Below, one piece after another: positions 8,101 to 14,143 of a stretch of 14,539 bases of DNA. The stretch's first letter is position 1; every line of letters begins with the position of its first letter. Both the position numbers and the translations under genes were made by a program. Origin of the DNA: Candidatus Heimdallarchaeota archaeon (GTDB lineage: Archaea; Asgardarchaeota; Heimdallarchaeia; Heimdallarchaeales; Kariarchaeaceae). Where the stretch lies: assembly GCA_021399405.1 (NCBI GenBank), contig JAAFKL010000083.1:1-14539 (forward strand). The letters run 5' to 3'. The notes beneath the pieces were generated by a model. That model was given only the letters and a program-made list of their open reading frames with translations. It did no database searches and was not told where the DNA came from.

Positions 8101-9398
8101 TGCAATTAAATGATCGGCGAATAAAATACCATTTTCCTGTGTTTTCTAAATATCATAAGGAGACAGTTCCAATGGCTTTTCGATGGATGGGGTATCAAGC
8201 CTCTAGCGGAATTGATCTATCAGTCGAACAACTCGACTTGGGTTTACAATTTACATCAGGAAGTGAATGTCTCCCATTTCCAATCCATTTGGGTCAATTA
8301 TTAACAATCTACGAACAAAAGAAAACAGGAGAATTAATTGGATTCTACATGATACCAGGTGGCGAGCCTTGTGTTATCACAGCTTATTTCGACATACTTG
8401 AGAAGTTCATAGAAGAGCATAAAATGGAAGATGTATTTCTTTTTGCTCCACATGAAAGCAATGATTATTACAAAATGAGTAAATTTGGATTGTTCCGGCA
8501 CTTCCCATTTGCGATTACTTTGGCGGACATAATGATAGAAATCCATAATGTACTTGAAACAGTAGGGAAAAGTGGGAGTGTTATATTATTAAACAAATAT
8601 TGGGATGAGCTAATGGCTGATACAAGTAATCACAAGTTGTTTCACAAGCGTTTACCAAATTTTATCGATCAGTTAAGCTCGATAGCAATTAAGGATGATC
8701 CCAAAAATTACCCAAAAATTGTCGTCACAGGAGATTTCTTTGTTCGCTTTGATCCCCTATTTTTCAAAGGTTTACTCAAAAAATATGCTGATAAAGGTAT
8801 TATACTCAAACCTGTAGATCTATCTGAACTTTTATTGTATCCAGCGTACGACGATCTGCAGATCTATGGTGAGGATATTAACATAAGTCCAAATACAAAA
8901 AGAGGCTTGTTTAAAGCTGCAGTACTGTGTAAAAAGAAGTCAAGTCGAAAATATATTGAGAATTGGATGTCAATAAAGGTTCTTGAAAGATTCGAAAGGA
9001 ATATTCGAGAGAAATTTGAAAGGTCAGGTCTATTAATTAGCAAAGAGAATAGACTTGGTGAGATAATGAATCATGCCGCGGAGCATATTAGTCCTTCTAT
9101 TTATGGTGAATCAATATTAACTGTTGGTAAGGCTTCAGAAGCAATGATAGATGGATACCAAGGGATATTGGTGGTGGGTCCATTCAGTTGCTTACCTTTT
9201 AGAATTTCAGAATCAATTGTTAAACCAATAAGTCTAGAAAATAATTTTCCATATCTTAGTTATGAAACTGACGGTCGATCTGTTCCACCAACATTTCTAC
9301 GGCTAGTAGATGTCCATATTCAGCAAGTATTAAGAGAATTCTATAAGGGTAGAGAAGGTTATGAATTTACAAGTTTACCTGTAGTGGAAAATGTGTAA
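5187..9398 (+). CDS. Fused 2-hydroxyacyl-CoA dehydratase activase / HgdB-like reductase, 1403 residues
   Basis: Multidomain iron-sulfur ATPase of the BadF/BadG/BcrA/BcrD-HgdC family fused to partner domains. In known systems the activase uses ATP to push an electron at low potential onto a [4Fe-4S] or double-cubane partner for 2-hydroxyacyl-CoA dehydration, benzoyl-CoA reduction or small-molecule reduction. Layout: ASKHA module 1 (about 1-235) with C107 in NRCAAGSG and C145 in ASRCSVHC; module 2 (about 282-540) with intact GIDGGSTTTK (286-295), IGGQDAK (384-390), C408 in AACSAGTGSF and C448 in NAECAAF; a cysteine linker C569, C572, C576, C594; a DUF2229-like region (about 634-935; PFCFPV, YLCPI, SNFGCNID); and a HgdB-like part (about 975-1395; GSECLPFP C1028, GGEPC C1062, GPFSCLPF C1335). 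Module 1 has degenerate ATP motifs (GLNIGSVSVK, LGGEAF). ATG at 5187 begins directly in strand 1 of module 1. Substrate is unknown. Oxygen sensitivity is expected for the family. Confidence 0.88.
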   Translation: MITGLNIGSVSVKMIELDENGDTLNFKIIPHKGQPKEIVENLYKITNSEFYGISGHFGQFSESEAIERALKQLSVSFDVIVSLGGEAFAVYLLENNRIINVLSHNRCAAGSGEFLLQQIGRLNLTLPEAIVKAKKGKKIRIASRCSVHCKSDITHKLNRQEAILEDILYSIHDSMVGKIVSLLTKSNHKVKSVLVIGGLSQNEVMVELLQKNLDTSSVEILPESPYFEAYGTALLVKDNPEFKEPVISIKPMFQTLPVLTDAKNMVRIINSADTKRSATNGRLILGIDGGSTTTKVALINLETKEIIGSHYTRTNGDPIGATKECLIALVDQIGNESVELIATTGSARDIIGAFIGTSAVYNEISAHAIGALSIDSEVDTIFEIGGQDAKYIYIENLSPVDYAMNAACSAGTGSFLEESAQGDLDISVHDIGEIALKAPSPVRFNAECAAFINSDIRGALQEGYSRENIIAGLVNSIVHNYLTKVKGPRKVGNKIFLQGGVAKNKSIAYAFAQATGKQIIIPPNPELMGAFGVALMAHDKVKLGILDPEIHVLGNLIQNEMETLDNFVCRSCDNYCTINRYRVGERKFPFGGKCSKYENQWKSNEKIETAEDFVEMRNKIIFSVADQLPTEEKRSITIGIPKALTTHFLLPLYYTFLKKLGFDIVISSIDAEGDLYSNAPFCFPVQVAHGAVLNLVNSSKESQKNIDFIFFPQIQRMPYPKAKRNSYLCPITQASPFILQKAFPEIKFISPTMNFLDGYENCNAMIDIIVDKFDFRKDFVKQAYQKAVNEQLRIENEMRILGSQALAKSKETNSPAIILVGRSYNAFPNETSQSIGRKLASKGIITIPYDCLGDQKNSETSWYFSNLILDAARLTEKHDNLFLLYISNFGCNIDTFTQEYLRSEIGTKPYLKLDIDSHTADAGTQTRIEAFLEIIENYRPTDIAKNNSQFKPAKIIKDQNTYKVRNSAGEIMQLNDRRIKYHFPVFSKYHKETVPMAFRWMGYQASSGIDLSVEQLDLGLQFTSGSECLPFPIHLGQLLTIYEQKKTGELIGFYMIPGGEPCVITAYFDILEKFIEEHKMEDVFLFAPHESNDYYKMSKFGLFRHFPFAITLADIMIEIHNVLETVGKSGSVILLNKYWDELMADTSNHKLFHKRLPNFIDQLSSIAIKDDPKNYPKIVVTGDFFVRFDPLFFKGLLKKYADKGIILKPVDLSELLLYPAYDDLQIYGEDINISPNTKRGLFKAAVLCKKKSSRKYIENWMSIKVLERFERNIREKFERSGLLISKENRLGEIMNHAAEHISPSIYGESILTVGKASEAMIDGYQGILVVGPFSCLPFRISESIVKPISLENNFPYLSYETDGRSVPPTFLRLVDVHIQQVLREFYKGREGYEFTSLPVVENV

Positions 9399-9419
9399 TT
9401 TAACAAATTATTGGCAGTA

Positions 9420-9425
9420 TTTTTT
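9420..9425 (+). terminator. T-run terminator between convergent genes
   Basis: TTTTTT, followed by CGTTTAATTTTATT, starts 22 bases after the stop of the 1403-residue gene, in the 44-base gap before the convergent acetyl-CoA synthetase. It fits an archaeal U-rich terminator for the plus-strand gene. Confidence 0.45.
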
Positions 9426-9442
9426 CGTTTAATTTTATTGAA

Positions 9443-11368
9443 TCAATCTTCAATAGTACTAAGATCACCAGGGTCTTGGCCCAACGCCTGTGCTTTTAGA
9501 ACCCTTCGCATTATTTTACCAGACCTTGTCTTAGGTAGAGTCTCAACGAAAGTGATCGATTCTGGCATTGCAATTGGACCAAGACCATTTCGAACATGTA
9601 ATTTGATGTCTGCAGCAAGATCATCTGATCCATTTACACCCTCGTTCAGAATGAGATATGCGTGTATAGCATTTCCCCTCACCTCGTGGGGTAACGCAAC
9701 AACTGCGGCTTCCGCAACTGCTTTGTGACTTACTATGGCACTTTCTACTTCTGCTGTTCCAAGACGATAACCACTTACTTTGATTACATCATCGAGCCGA
9801 GCAATTATCCAGATATACCCATCTTTATCCTTTCTAGCTGAATCTCCTACTTTATACCAACCTTGTTTTTCATAAGCACTGAAATATTCCTGCTTATATC
9901 GAGCGTCGTTTTTATAAATCGTTCTTGCCATTCCTGGCCATGGTTGTTTGATAACTAGGATACCTTGTTCTCCAACTGCGACTTGGTTACCCTCTTCATC
10001 CACAACATCAGCATCAATTCCAAACAGTGGTAGAGTAGCAGATCCAGGTTTCAGAGGGGTCATTGGATATGGTGATATCATAAAACCTCCTGTCTCGGTT
10101 TGCCACCAAGTATCCATAATTGGAAGGCCCTTACCTTTGTTTTTATACGCGCCGCCAACAACATTGTAATACCACTCCCAAGCCGCAGGATTGATAGGTT
10201 CACCTACTGTACCTAATAATCGTAATGAGCTTAAGTCATGTTGTTGGACCCACGAGTCTCCAAAGCGCATCAATCCTCGAATAGCAGTTGGACTTGTGTA
10301 GAAAATATTGACTCCGTATCTCTCTATTACTTGCCAAGGTCGATCAGGGCTAGGATATGTAGGGGCACCCTCAAATAGGATCGTAGTCGTCCCATTTATG
10401 AGAGGAGCATACACGATAAAGCTGTGACCAGTTATCCAGCCAGGGTCAGCCATGCACCAGAAACGATCCTCAGGCTTTATATCGAACACGGCTTTGTGAA
10501 CATGCGAAATATATAGACTATACCCCCCGTGTGTATGTAGAACACCTTTTGGTACCCCCGTTGTACCTGAGGTGAAAAGAATAAACAACATATCTTCCGC
10601 ATCCATTACTTCAGTCGGACAGTTGAAAGTCGCAAATGGTTCTTCAAGCAAATCATGATACCAAAAATCATTTTCTGGATCCATTTCAACATCTTGACCT
10701 GTTCGTTTGACAGTAATACAACGTTCAATAACAGGAGTGATAGCCATCGCCTCATTGGCAATTTTCTTTAGATCAATTATCTTACCTCTTCTGTAACCTC
10801 CGTCAGCGGTGATCAATAATTTACTATCGGCAAGGATAATGCGGTCAGCTAAGGCTGTACTACTGAATCCTGCGTATACAACACTGTGCGCGGCTCCTAT
10901 CTTAGCACAAGCTAACATAGAAAAAATTAATTCAGGTATTTGTGGCATATAGATCGTAACAATGTCACCCTTTACTATTCCCATTGATTTGATTATATTA
11001 GCCATTCGTGAAACTTCACGATTTAAGGCATGATAAGAAAATGTTCTCTTATCACCATTTTCACCTTCCCAAATGAATGCTAACTTGTTTCGAGTAGCAG
11101 TATGTAGATGACGGTCAATTGCATTATGCACAATATTGGTTTTAGCACCTACAAACCATTTGTAATACGGAGCGTTTGAATCGTCCAGAACCTTATCCCA
11201 TTTTTTGTACCAATCAAGGCTTTCTGCTTGTTCGGCCCAGAAAGCTGCAGGATCAGTTATTGACATCTGATATGTTTTCTCATATTCCTTAATGTTGGCG
11301 TTGTCAATAACTTCCTGTGATGGATGATATGTTTTTACTTCTACTTGTTTAAGTTCTTCATCACTCAT
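9443..11368 (-). CDS. acs: Acetyl-CoA synthetase, AMP-forming
   Basis: 641-residue adenylate-forming ligase that makes acetyl-CoA from acetate, ATP and CoA in the cytoplasm. Full family length. Visible motifs: phosphate loop TSGTTGVPKG (266-275), VGEPINPAAWEWY (388-400), DTWWQTETGG (419-428), the hinge region GDSARKDKDGYIW (508-520), VSGYRLGTAEVE (531-542), and the C-terminal PKTRSGKIMRR (612-622) with catalytic K618, the lysine acetylated in bacterial Acs. The second Trp of DTWW (W422) corresponds to the residue that closes the acyl pocket in known Acs enzymes and restricts substrates to acetate and propionate; I312, T313 and V388 also fit that pocket. The start ATG at 11368 has no Shine-Dalgarno sequence. 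The gene is downstream of and co-oriented with the DUF2892 gene but separated by 141 bases and a T-run, so it is probably transcribed separately. Confidence 0.96.
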   Translation of the reverse strand: MSDEELKQVEVKTYHPSQEVIDNANIKEYEKTYQMSITDPAAFWAEQAESLDWYKKWDKVLDDSNAPYYKWFVGAKTNIVHNAIDRHLHTATRNKLAFIWEGENGDKRTFSYHALNREVSRMANIIKSMGIVKGDIVTIYMPQIPELIFSMLACAKIGAAHSVVYAGFSSTALADRIILADSKLLITADGGYRRGKIIDLKKIANEAMAITPVIERCITVKRTGQDVEMDPENDFWYHDLLEEPFATFNCPTEVMDAEDMLFILFTSGTTGVPKGVLHTHGGYSLYISHVHKAVFDIKPEDRFWCMADPGWITGHSFIVYAPLINGTTTILFEGAPTYPSPDRPWQVIERYGVNIFYTSPTAIRGLMRFGDSWVQQHDLSSLRLLGTVGEPINPAAWEWYYNVVGGAYKNKGKGLPIMDTWWQTETGGFMISPYPMTPLKPGSATLPLFGIDADVVDEEGNQVAVGEQGILVIKQPWPGMARTIYKNDARYKQEYFSAYEKQGWYKVGDSARKDKDGYIWIIARLDDVIKVSGYRLGTAEVESAIVSHKAVAEAAVVALPHEVRGNAIHAYLILNEGVNGSDDLAADIKLHVRNGLGPIAMPESITFVETLPKTRSGKIMRRVLKAQALGQDPGDLSTIED

Positions 11369-11452
11369 GTTCTCGTCTCTATAAAAATTCAGTATCCTGT
11401 ACTCTAGAAAGTAGTTTTAAGAACTTTTCACGAAATATTAGAATAAAATAGG

Positions 11453-11458
11453 AAAAAA
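11453..11458 (-). terminator. T-run terminator downstream of the DUF2892 gene
   Basis: On the minus strand this reads GTTGTTTTTTCC about 52 bases past the DUF2892 stop. It would separate that transcript from acetyl-CoA synthetase, whose own promoter-like AT-rich sequence follows. Confidence 0.35.
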
Positions 11459-11509
11459 CAACCTAATAAACTACGATTTTATTTTAATTTGATTTGAAAT
11501 TTATCTAAT

Positions 11510-11743
11510 TTATGTAGATTCTGCTTTGTGTGTATTTACTCTTAATGCAGCATTTAATGGACATGTTTGAACTGTGCCAGTAAAAGTTAGGATTGAACCT
11601 ACAACAAGAAAGAGAATTTGAACGATACTATTTAGATCAACAAAATCCAGTGCTGCTAATATTCCGAGTACAAGTAAAATTGGTCCAATTATTAATCGTA
11701 ATTTGCGATCTAAACCGCCTACATTTTTGCTAATGAATGTCAT
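11510..11743 (-). CDS. DUF2892 (YgaP-type membrane domain) small protein
   Basis: 77-residue membrane protein matching the DUF2892 pattern: the N-terminal NVGGLDRKLRLIIGPILL (7-24) that opens the family, two transmembrane helices at about 16-33 and 38-57, and the conserved CPLNAALRVNT (61-71) after helix 2. C61 is its only cysteine. In bacteria this domain is fused to rhodanese in YgaP and often sits in sulfur- or persulfide-related loci; the function of free-standing copies is unknown. The start at ATG 11743 is supported by a strong TATAAATA centred about 29 bases upstream, giving a nearly leaderless transcript. It is divergent from a MarR regulator, with paired palindromes next to its TATA box, so MarR control is likely. 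Confidence 0.85.
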   Translation of the reverse strand: MTFISKNVGGLDRKLRLIIGPILLVLGILAALDFVDLNSIVQILFLVVGSILTFTGTVQTCPLNAALRVNTHKAEST

Positions 11744-11768
11744 AGTATATTGTATTTCAAAATAATTT

Positions 11769-11776
11769 TATTTATA
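11769..11776 (-). promoter_or_regulatory. TATA box of the DUF2892 gene
   Basis: The minus strand reads TATAAATA, the best TATA match in the window, centred 29 bases before the ATG. The first palindrome pair starts 3 bp upstream, over the site where TFB would bind. Confidence 0.5.
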
Positions 11777-11778
11777 TG

Positions 11779-11806
11779 TTTGTATATACAAATGTTGTAT
11801 ATACAT
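11779..11806. promoter_or_regulatory. Paired palindromic operators, DUF2892 side
   Basis: TTTGTATATACAAA (11779-11792) is a perfect 14-bp palindrome, and TTGTATATACAT (11795-11806) matches it in 11 of 12 core bases. The centres (11785.5 and 11800.5) are 15 bp apart. The pair abuts the TATA box of the DUF2892 gene, where a bound protein would block or reshape promoter recognition. The divergent MarR regulator is the natural candidate to bind, as dimeric winged-helix proteins read such palindromes. Confidence 0.6.
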
Positions 11807-11906
11807 ATATTAATTCAAAACATGTATCGGGTTAATATGAATTTTCGGCTAAACATTGATTCATAGATTGAATGATTCTTTTTTAAGATGGCACTATTTT
11901 TGGTCT

Positions 11907-11914
11907 TATATACT
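11907..11914 (+). promoter_or_regulatory. Possible distal TATA element for the marR gene
   Basis: TATATACT lies just upstream of the second palindrome pair. If used, transcription would start near 11936, inside that pair, allowing autorepression, with a leader of about 88 bases. A second TATA-like CTATATC at 11989-11995 would instead give an almost leaderless message; both are possible. Confidence 0.3.
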
Positions 11915-11918
11915 ATGT

Positions 11919-11945
11919 TTGTATTTACAATTATTGTAGATACAA
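11919..11945. promoter_or_regulatory. Paired palindromic operators, marR side
   Basis: TTGTATTTACAA (11919-11930) and TTGTAGATACAA (11934-11945) each follow TTGTAnnTACAA with only the central pair unmatched. Their centres (11924.5 and 11939.5) are again 15 bp apart, repeating the arrangement on the DUF2892 side 139 bp away. This is expected if one regulator controls both divergent genes. Confidence 0.6.
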
Positions 11946-12023
11946 GAAGATTGATGTTTTGACTACAATCATTTTTTCGAAAATTAATCTATATCTTGAT
12001 ATCTAAATGGGAAACCGTAATCT

Positions 12024-12530
12024 ATGAGTGATGTTAGATTTTTAGATATTATTGATAGCTGTTTAGCGACTAATACTAGAAAATTAGCCAGAAACATGAC
12101 CAGAATTTACGATTCTGCTTTGGAAACATCTGGAATTAACATCAATCAACTCGCAATGCTTCTAACAATCCAGGGTCTTATGCAAGAATTATCAACGAAA
12201 CAGATGACAATTTATCCTAGTTTATCAATAGTAGCCACGAGACTTGGAATGGATAATTCCACTTTGTCAAGGAATCTTAGAACCCTTGAAGATCGTAGCA
12301 TTGTACTAATTGAACAATCTAAAGAGAGTCGACGTGAAAAAATTATTAAATTAACAGAACAGGGAGTTGATATCGCATTAACTGCATATCCACTTTGGAA
12401 GAAAATTCAGGATTTGATTAAAAATAAAATGGGTGAGACTAAATTTTTCTCTCTCCTAGAGGAATTAACCTTTGCGAATGATGTTATGGGTAAAATATTG
12501 AAATCAATCGGTGAAGGTTATTCAAATTAA
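12024..12530 (+). CDS. MarR-family transcriptional regulator
   Basis: 168-residue winged-helix DNA-binding protein of the MarR family, acting as a dimer on palindromic DNA. Helix 1 (about 6-32, DSCLATNTRKLARNMTRIYD) and helix 2 (GININQLAMLLTIQ, 37-50) form the usual dimer and core part. The helix-turn-helix spans about 66-90 (SIVATRLGMDNSTLSRNLRTLE), the wing follows at 93-110 (SKESRREKIIKLTEQG), and C-terminal helices run to 162. C13 is the only cysteine and falls at the end of the dimerisation helix region where thiol-sensing relatives carry a reactive cysteine; whether it is a sensor is inference. ATG at 12024 is the start, as the family-like N-terminus begins there; there is no Shine-Dalgarno sequence. 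It faces the DUF2892 gene across a 280-base region with four copies of one palindrome, so autoregulation is likely. Confidence 0.88.
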   Translation: MSDVRFLDIIDSCLATNTRKLARNMTRIYDSALETSGININQLAMLLTIQGLMQELSTKQMTIYPSLSIVATRLGMDNSTLSRNLRTLEDRSIVLIEQSKESRREKIIKLTEQGVDIALTAYPLWKKIQDLIKNKMGETKFFSLLEELTFANDVMGKILKSIGEGYSN

Positions 12531-12541
12531 ATTGTTAATCT

Positions 12542-12553
12542 AAGAAGCTTCTT
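12542..12553. terminator. Palindrome between convergent stop codons
   Basis: AAGAAGCTTCTT is a perfect 12-bp palindrome within the 27-base gap between the convergent marR and coiled-coil genes, followed on the plus strand by TTTGTATT. It could serve as a two-way terminator or arrest site, but it has no loop bases and only a weak T-tract. Confidence 0.3.
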
Positions 12554-12557
12554 TGTA

Positions 12558-13487
12558 TTAAACTATCCCTACACGCCTTAGCCAGTCATCAATCTGCTCT
12601 ATTCCTTCTTGTCTTGTTAGGGATTTATTTGCAATTCCTTCAGACATTTTTCTTATCTCGAAAAATATTTTCGCAGGCACATTTTCTCTTTCTTGCAATG
12701 TATCTCTGAACATATCAATTGACCGAACAACATTTGCATCTGACTCTTGTTCCATTATGTTTTTCATTAAATCAAATACTTCTGAGATTTCCAATTCATC
12801 CCAATTTTTGTCCGGTGACACTAAGGTGTCTGAGGTTTGAATCATCAGCTGGAAATCAACTATTTTGAGGATTTCATTCTCAATAAGATAATCTATTGCA
12901 TTGTCGAATTCATCACTATTTACAGTAGCTTTTGCTTTTTCTATGGAACTTGATCCACCCTTATCAATCAAGGTAGCAATAATCTTCTGGAAAACATCAC
13001 CACTCTGAATAATACTCTTGATGAATTTGTTAAATGCATCATCAAACTGAGTAGATTTTGGATCAAATATTTTTAGCATAAGTGGAGTCAATGTCGTGGA
13101 AAGATCTGAGGAAGTATCAATTTGACCTCCTCCTCCTCTGGCAAGTTGACCTTGGAGATCTTCCATTTCCTCACGAAACCTCTTGTTCTCAGCCTTGAGA
13201 GTAGCCATGGATTCTGTTTCGAGGGATTGTTCTAAATTCTCAAGAACTCCTTTTTTATCACTCAAAGTGGTAGTTATGTTTGCAAGTTCTTCTTTTGTTT
13301 TGGATAATTCGGATCTGAGAGCTACTATATCTTGATTTTGCAATTGATAATCTTCCACAGATTTATCTAACAAACCTTTCAATTCCCCAACTCGCATTTG
13401 TAGAGTCTGCACTTCGAATTCTTTTGCTTTGTAGCGTTCTCTCCATGCAAAGACACTATCTGATTCTTCACCCAATGGATTAACCAT
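12558..13487 (-). CDS. Coiled-coil protein with possible winged-helix domain
   Basis: 309-residue soluble protein of no family I can name. Residues about 15-115 form a long charged heptad-rich coiled coil with one likely break near 70-80 (ITTTLSDKKG). A four-glycine hinge (118-121) and a Ser/Thr-rich linker lead to a helical C-terminal half. Within it, about 163-215 (VFQKIIATLIDKGG, then IEKAKATV, then FDNAIDYLIENEILKIV) has the helix, turn, helix, wing spacing of winged-helix domains; this is a pattern guess. The C-terminus (about 230-309) is helical and acidic. GGTGA (13497-13501) 9 bases before the ATG at 13487 is a good archaeal Shine-Dalgarno match and fixes the start. It follows the membrane-protein gene by 105 bases on the same strand and may be co-transcribed. 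Possible roles include a DNA-bound or scaffold protein. Confidence 0.7.
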   Translation of the reverse strand: MVNPLGEESDSVFAWRERYKAKEFEVQTLQMRVGELKGLLDKSVEDYQLQNQDIVALRSELSKTKEELANITTTLSDKKGVLENLEQSLETESMATLKAENKRFREEMEDLQGQLARGGGGQIDTSSDLSTTLTPLMLKIFDPKSTQFDDAFNKFIKSIIQSGDVFQKIIATLIDKGGSSSIEKAKATVNSDEFDNAIDYLIENEILKIVDFQLMIQTSDTLVSPDKNWDELEISEVFDLMKNIMEQESDANVVRSIDMFRDTLQERENVPAKIFFEIRKMSEGIANKSLTRQEGIEQIDDWLRRVGIV

Positions 13488-13496
13488 ATATTTGCG

Positions 13497-13501
13497 TCAC
13501 C
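13497..13501 (-). promoter_or_regulatory. Shine-Dalgarno site of the coiled-coil gene
   Basis: The minus strand reads GGTGA, complementary to the archaeal 16S 3' end, with 9 bases to the ATG at 13487. It is the clearest ribosome site in a window where most genes have none, so this gene may be translated from a leadered or polycistronic message. Confidence 0.5.
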
Positions 13502-13592
13502 ACTTATCTCAGATAATTACAATCCCTTATAGCTTTAAATTTTGAGAAGAATATTTCGAATAAAATCCTAATGAGATTAAAATTCGTCACAT

Positions 13593-14009
13593 TTAAGTGG
13601 ATTTGATTTCTTCCTCTTTGCTAAAGTATAGGACCAGCATTACTGGTATTAATGTTATTAAATTAAAAATAATATTCAATTCAAAGTCAGCTAGATATGA
13701 AATAATTGAATCTCCAACAAACCATGCGAGTGCAGCACCCCCAATCCAATTTCGTGATTTGTCTTCGTAGTTCAGAGCTAGGTACATCCAAAAAATTGCG
13801 ATTATCCATAATAAACTACCCATGACCCCAATGAGTACACGAATGATAGATAGACCCTCATCCGATAAATCAGAATACTCTACATTAGAGCTGAAAGCCA
13901 CTATGAATCTTGTTACTTCTTCTGGGAAGAACACGGCTCCTAACCAGAAAATATCACCCATCAATCCAAAAAGGAATGCAATTATTAGTAGAGGTGTATT
14001 TTGTCTCAT
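13593..14009 (-). CDS. Four-helix integral membrane protein, hypothetical
   Basis: 138 residues with four predicted transmembrane helices at about 6-28, 54-78, 87-107 and 110-128. Basic residues at the N-terminus (MRQN), in the loop between helices 2 and 3 (EDKSRN) and in the lysine-containing C-terminal tail (KEEEIKST) suggest both ends lie inside the cell. The first outside loop (about 29-53) is acidic. I do not recognise the family. Helix 3 contains Asp (FVGD, 97-100) and helix 1 carries Asp19, buried charges that could be functional. Its ATG at 14009 has no Shine-Dalgarno sequence. A TATATATT and a 14-bp palindrome sit upstream, so it has its own promoter, between the histidine kinase and coiled-coil genes on the same strand. 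Confidence 0.7.
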   Translation of the reverse strand: MRQNTPLLIIAFLFGLMGDIFWLGAVFFPEEVTRFIVAFSSNVEYSDLSDEGLSIIRVLIGVMGSLLWIIAIFWMYLALNYEDKSRNWIGGAALAWFVGDSIISYLADFELNIIFNLITLIPVMLVLYFSKEEEIKST

Positions 14010-14028
14010 GCTGTAATTTATATCTTAT

Positions 14029-14063
14029 TTCCAAATTAAAAATATATAGTTCCAAATTTGGAA
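14029..14063 (-). promoter_or_regulatory. Promoter with palindromic operator upstream of the membrane-protein gene
   Basis: TTCCAAATTTGGAA (14050-14063) is a perfect 14-bp palindrome just upstream of a minus-strand TATATATT (14041-14048) for the gene starting at 14009. A further half site, TTCCAAATT, lies at 14029-14037, 21 bp (two helical turns) from the same bases of the palindrome, on the other side of the TATA element. This is a plausible binding site for a dimeric regulator; the regulator is unknown. Confidence 0.45.
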
Positions 14064-14143
14064 TATGATTGGTTTTTCTTTCTAACTATCACATTTGGCA
14101 TTTATGAATATTATATGTTATACGAGTCTTTCCATTTCTTTCC

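Noticed and set aside
9411..9728. 105-codon plus-strand open frame over the 3' end of acetyl-CoA synthetase
   Set aside because: It is antisense to the conserved C-terminal domain of acetyl-CoA synthetase; its composition is that of a shadow frame.
11744..12023. The tandem palindromes as a CRISPR array or origin iterons
   Set aside because: There are only four 12-bp units in two pairs, with a 3-bp gap within each pair and no spacer-like uniques, and no replication initiator gene nearby; a regulator operator is simpler.
13822..14016. 64-codon plus-strand open frame over the four-helix membrane protein
   Set aside because: The opposite strand gives a coherent membrane protein with a promoter-like element; this frame has neither.
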